From Planctomycetota bacterium (GTDB taxonomy: Bacteria > Planctomycetota > Phycisphaerae > WQYP01): 5,574 bases of DNA. The position numbers and the translations under genes were made by a program. Position 1 is the first letter of the stretch. Each line of letters begins with the position of its first letter. The notes under the pieces were generated by a model. It was not told the DNA's origin and made no database searches. It saw only the letters and a program-made list of their open reading frames with translations. Location of the stretch: NCBI GenBank assembly GCA_021852225.1, contig JAJZOA010000323.1, positions 1 to 5,574 on the forward strand. Direction: 5' to 3'. This document shows, piece by piece, positions 5,463 to 5,574 of the stretch.

Positions 5463-5574
5463 TTATGCCGCAGGTCTAAGTTTCCGATGGAGCAGGAAGT
5501 TATCCCAGCGGCCATCTTGGCTCAGCCGCAGCGCACGGAGAGCCAAAATGGCCTCACCACCGCCTCGGCTCCAG
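5463..5574 (-). CDS. Transposase C-terminus, ISKra4-like (5' partial)
   Basis: The reverse strand is open from the window edge to a TAA at 5465-5463, giving 36 codons that begin WSRGGGEAILALRALRLSQD and continue GRWDNFLLHRKLRPAA. The W-S-x-x-G-G-x-A-I-L-x-L-R pattern followed by a short GRWD segment is typical of the extreme C-terminus of ISKra4-type transposases, which move their element by a DDE mechanism. The catalytic residues are outside the window, so intactness cannot be judged. The assignment rests on this short tail from memory of the family; another IS family is possible, but a chance frame with this pattern is less likely. Confidence 0.55.
   Translation of the reverse strand, partial: WSRGGGEAILALRALRLSQDGRWDNFLLHRKLRPAA
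5510..5553. repeat. Inverted repeat inside the transposase tail
   Basis: GGCCATCTTGGCTC (5510-5523) is mirrored by GAGCCAAAATGGCC (5540-5553), matching at 13 of 14 positions, with 16 bases between. It lies inside the transposase reading frame, so it may be a coding coincidence or an mRNA hairpin that limits transposase expression. Confidence 0.5.

Larger units (their letters stand above)
5445..5574 (-). mobile_element. End of an insertion sequence, probably ISKra4-like (partial)
   Basis: The transposase tail at 5463-5574 runs off the right edge, and about 12 bases beyond its stop lies a run of seven G (5445-5451) followed by TGCGTGACACA. A G-rich end this close to the transposase stop would fit an element terminus near 5445. 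The opposite end is outside the window, so neither the inverted repeats nor a target duplication can be verified. DNA left of 5445 is AT-rich, unlike the element. Confidence 0.45.

Noticed and set aside
5487..5574. Forward open frame starting MEQEVIPAAILAQ at the right edge
   Set aside because: The reverse frame over the same bases reads as a transposase C-terminus, so this is taken to be a shadow.
1..5574. CRISPR array, tRNA or rRNA genes, riboswitch
   Set aside because: No short regularly spaced repeats, no tRNA-like cloverleaf and no rRNA-like segments were seen on either strand by eye.

Overview
The window reads as an accessory region of a moderately GC-rich bacterial chromosome. A polymorphic-toxin module lies on the left, a secreted carbohydrate-associated protein in the middle, a radical SAM enzyme on the right, and the end of an insertion sequence at the right edge. 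No rRNA, tRNA or housekeeping gene fixes the organism. The gene mix (HINT/AHH toxin tip with an Imm11-like immunity protein, DUF1961 protein, SPASM-like radical SAM enzyme, ISKra4-like transposase tail) would fit the Planctomycetes/Verrucomicrobia/Lentisphaerae group or myxobacteria. That placement is inference with low confidence.

Left part (1-2204): the window opens inside a large toxin gene. What remains is the last part of a HINT (intein-like) autoprocessing domain ending in the VHN-S-C junction, then an AHH-type HNH/endonuclease VII nuclease tip. Its stop overlaps the start of a 389-codon gene by 4 bp (ATGA). That gene encodes an Imm11 (DUF1629)-like immunity protein with an extra C-terminal domain. 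About 95 bp downstream the HINT end recurs: its first 96 bases differ at only three synonymous sites. This second copy is joined to a different AHH tip with the canonical AHHIV motif. It has no start of its own, carries an apparent frameshift upstream and stops soon after the motif. The picture is an active toxin tip plus immunity gene followed by a decayed or silent alternative tip, as in Rhs/CdiA-type tip arrays.

Middle (2205-3756): a gene-free spacer with a weak promoter candidate precedes a signal-peptide-bearing protein of about 440 residues. It has an N-terminal jelly-roll-like half and a well conserved C-terminal DUF1961 (YesU-like) domain, which suggests extracytoplasmic polysaccharide recognition or turnover.

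Right part (3757-5574): a convergent intergenic region of about 285 bp contains a GC-rich hairpin and an unexplained open antisense frame. A reverse-strand radical SAM gene with a four-cysteine SPASM/Twitch-like C-terminus follows. Beyond its upstream region lies the C-terminal tail of a reverse-strand transposase resembling the ISKra4 family, cut by the window edge. The toxin module, the DUF1961 gene and the radical SAM gene show no evident operon relation to one another.
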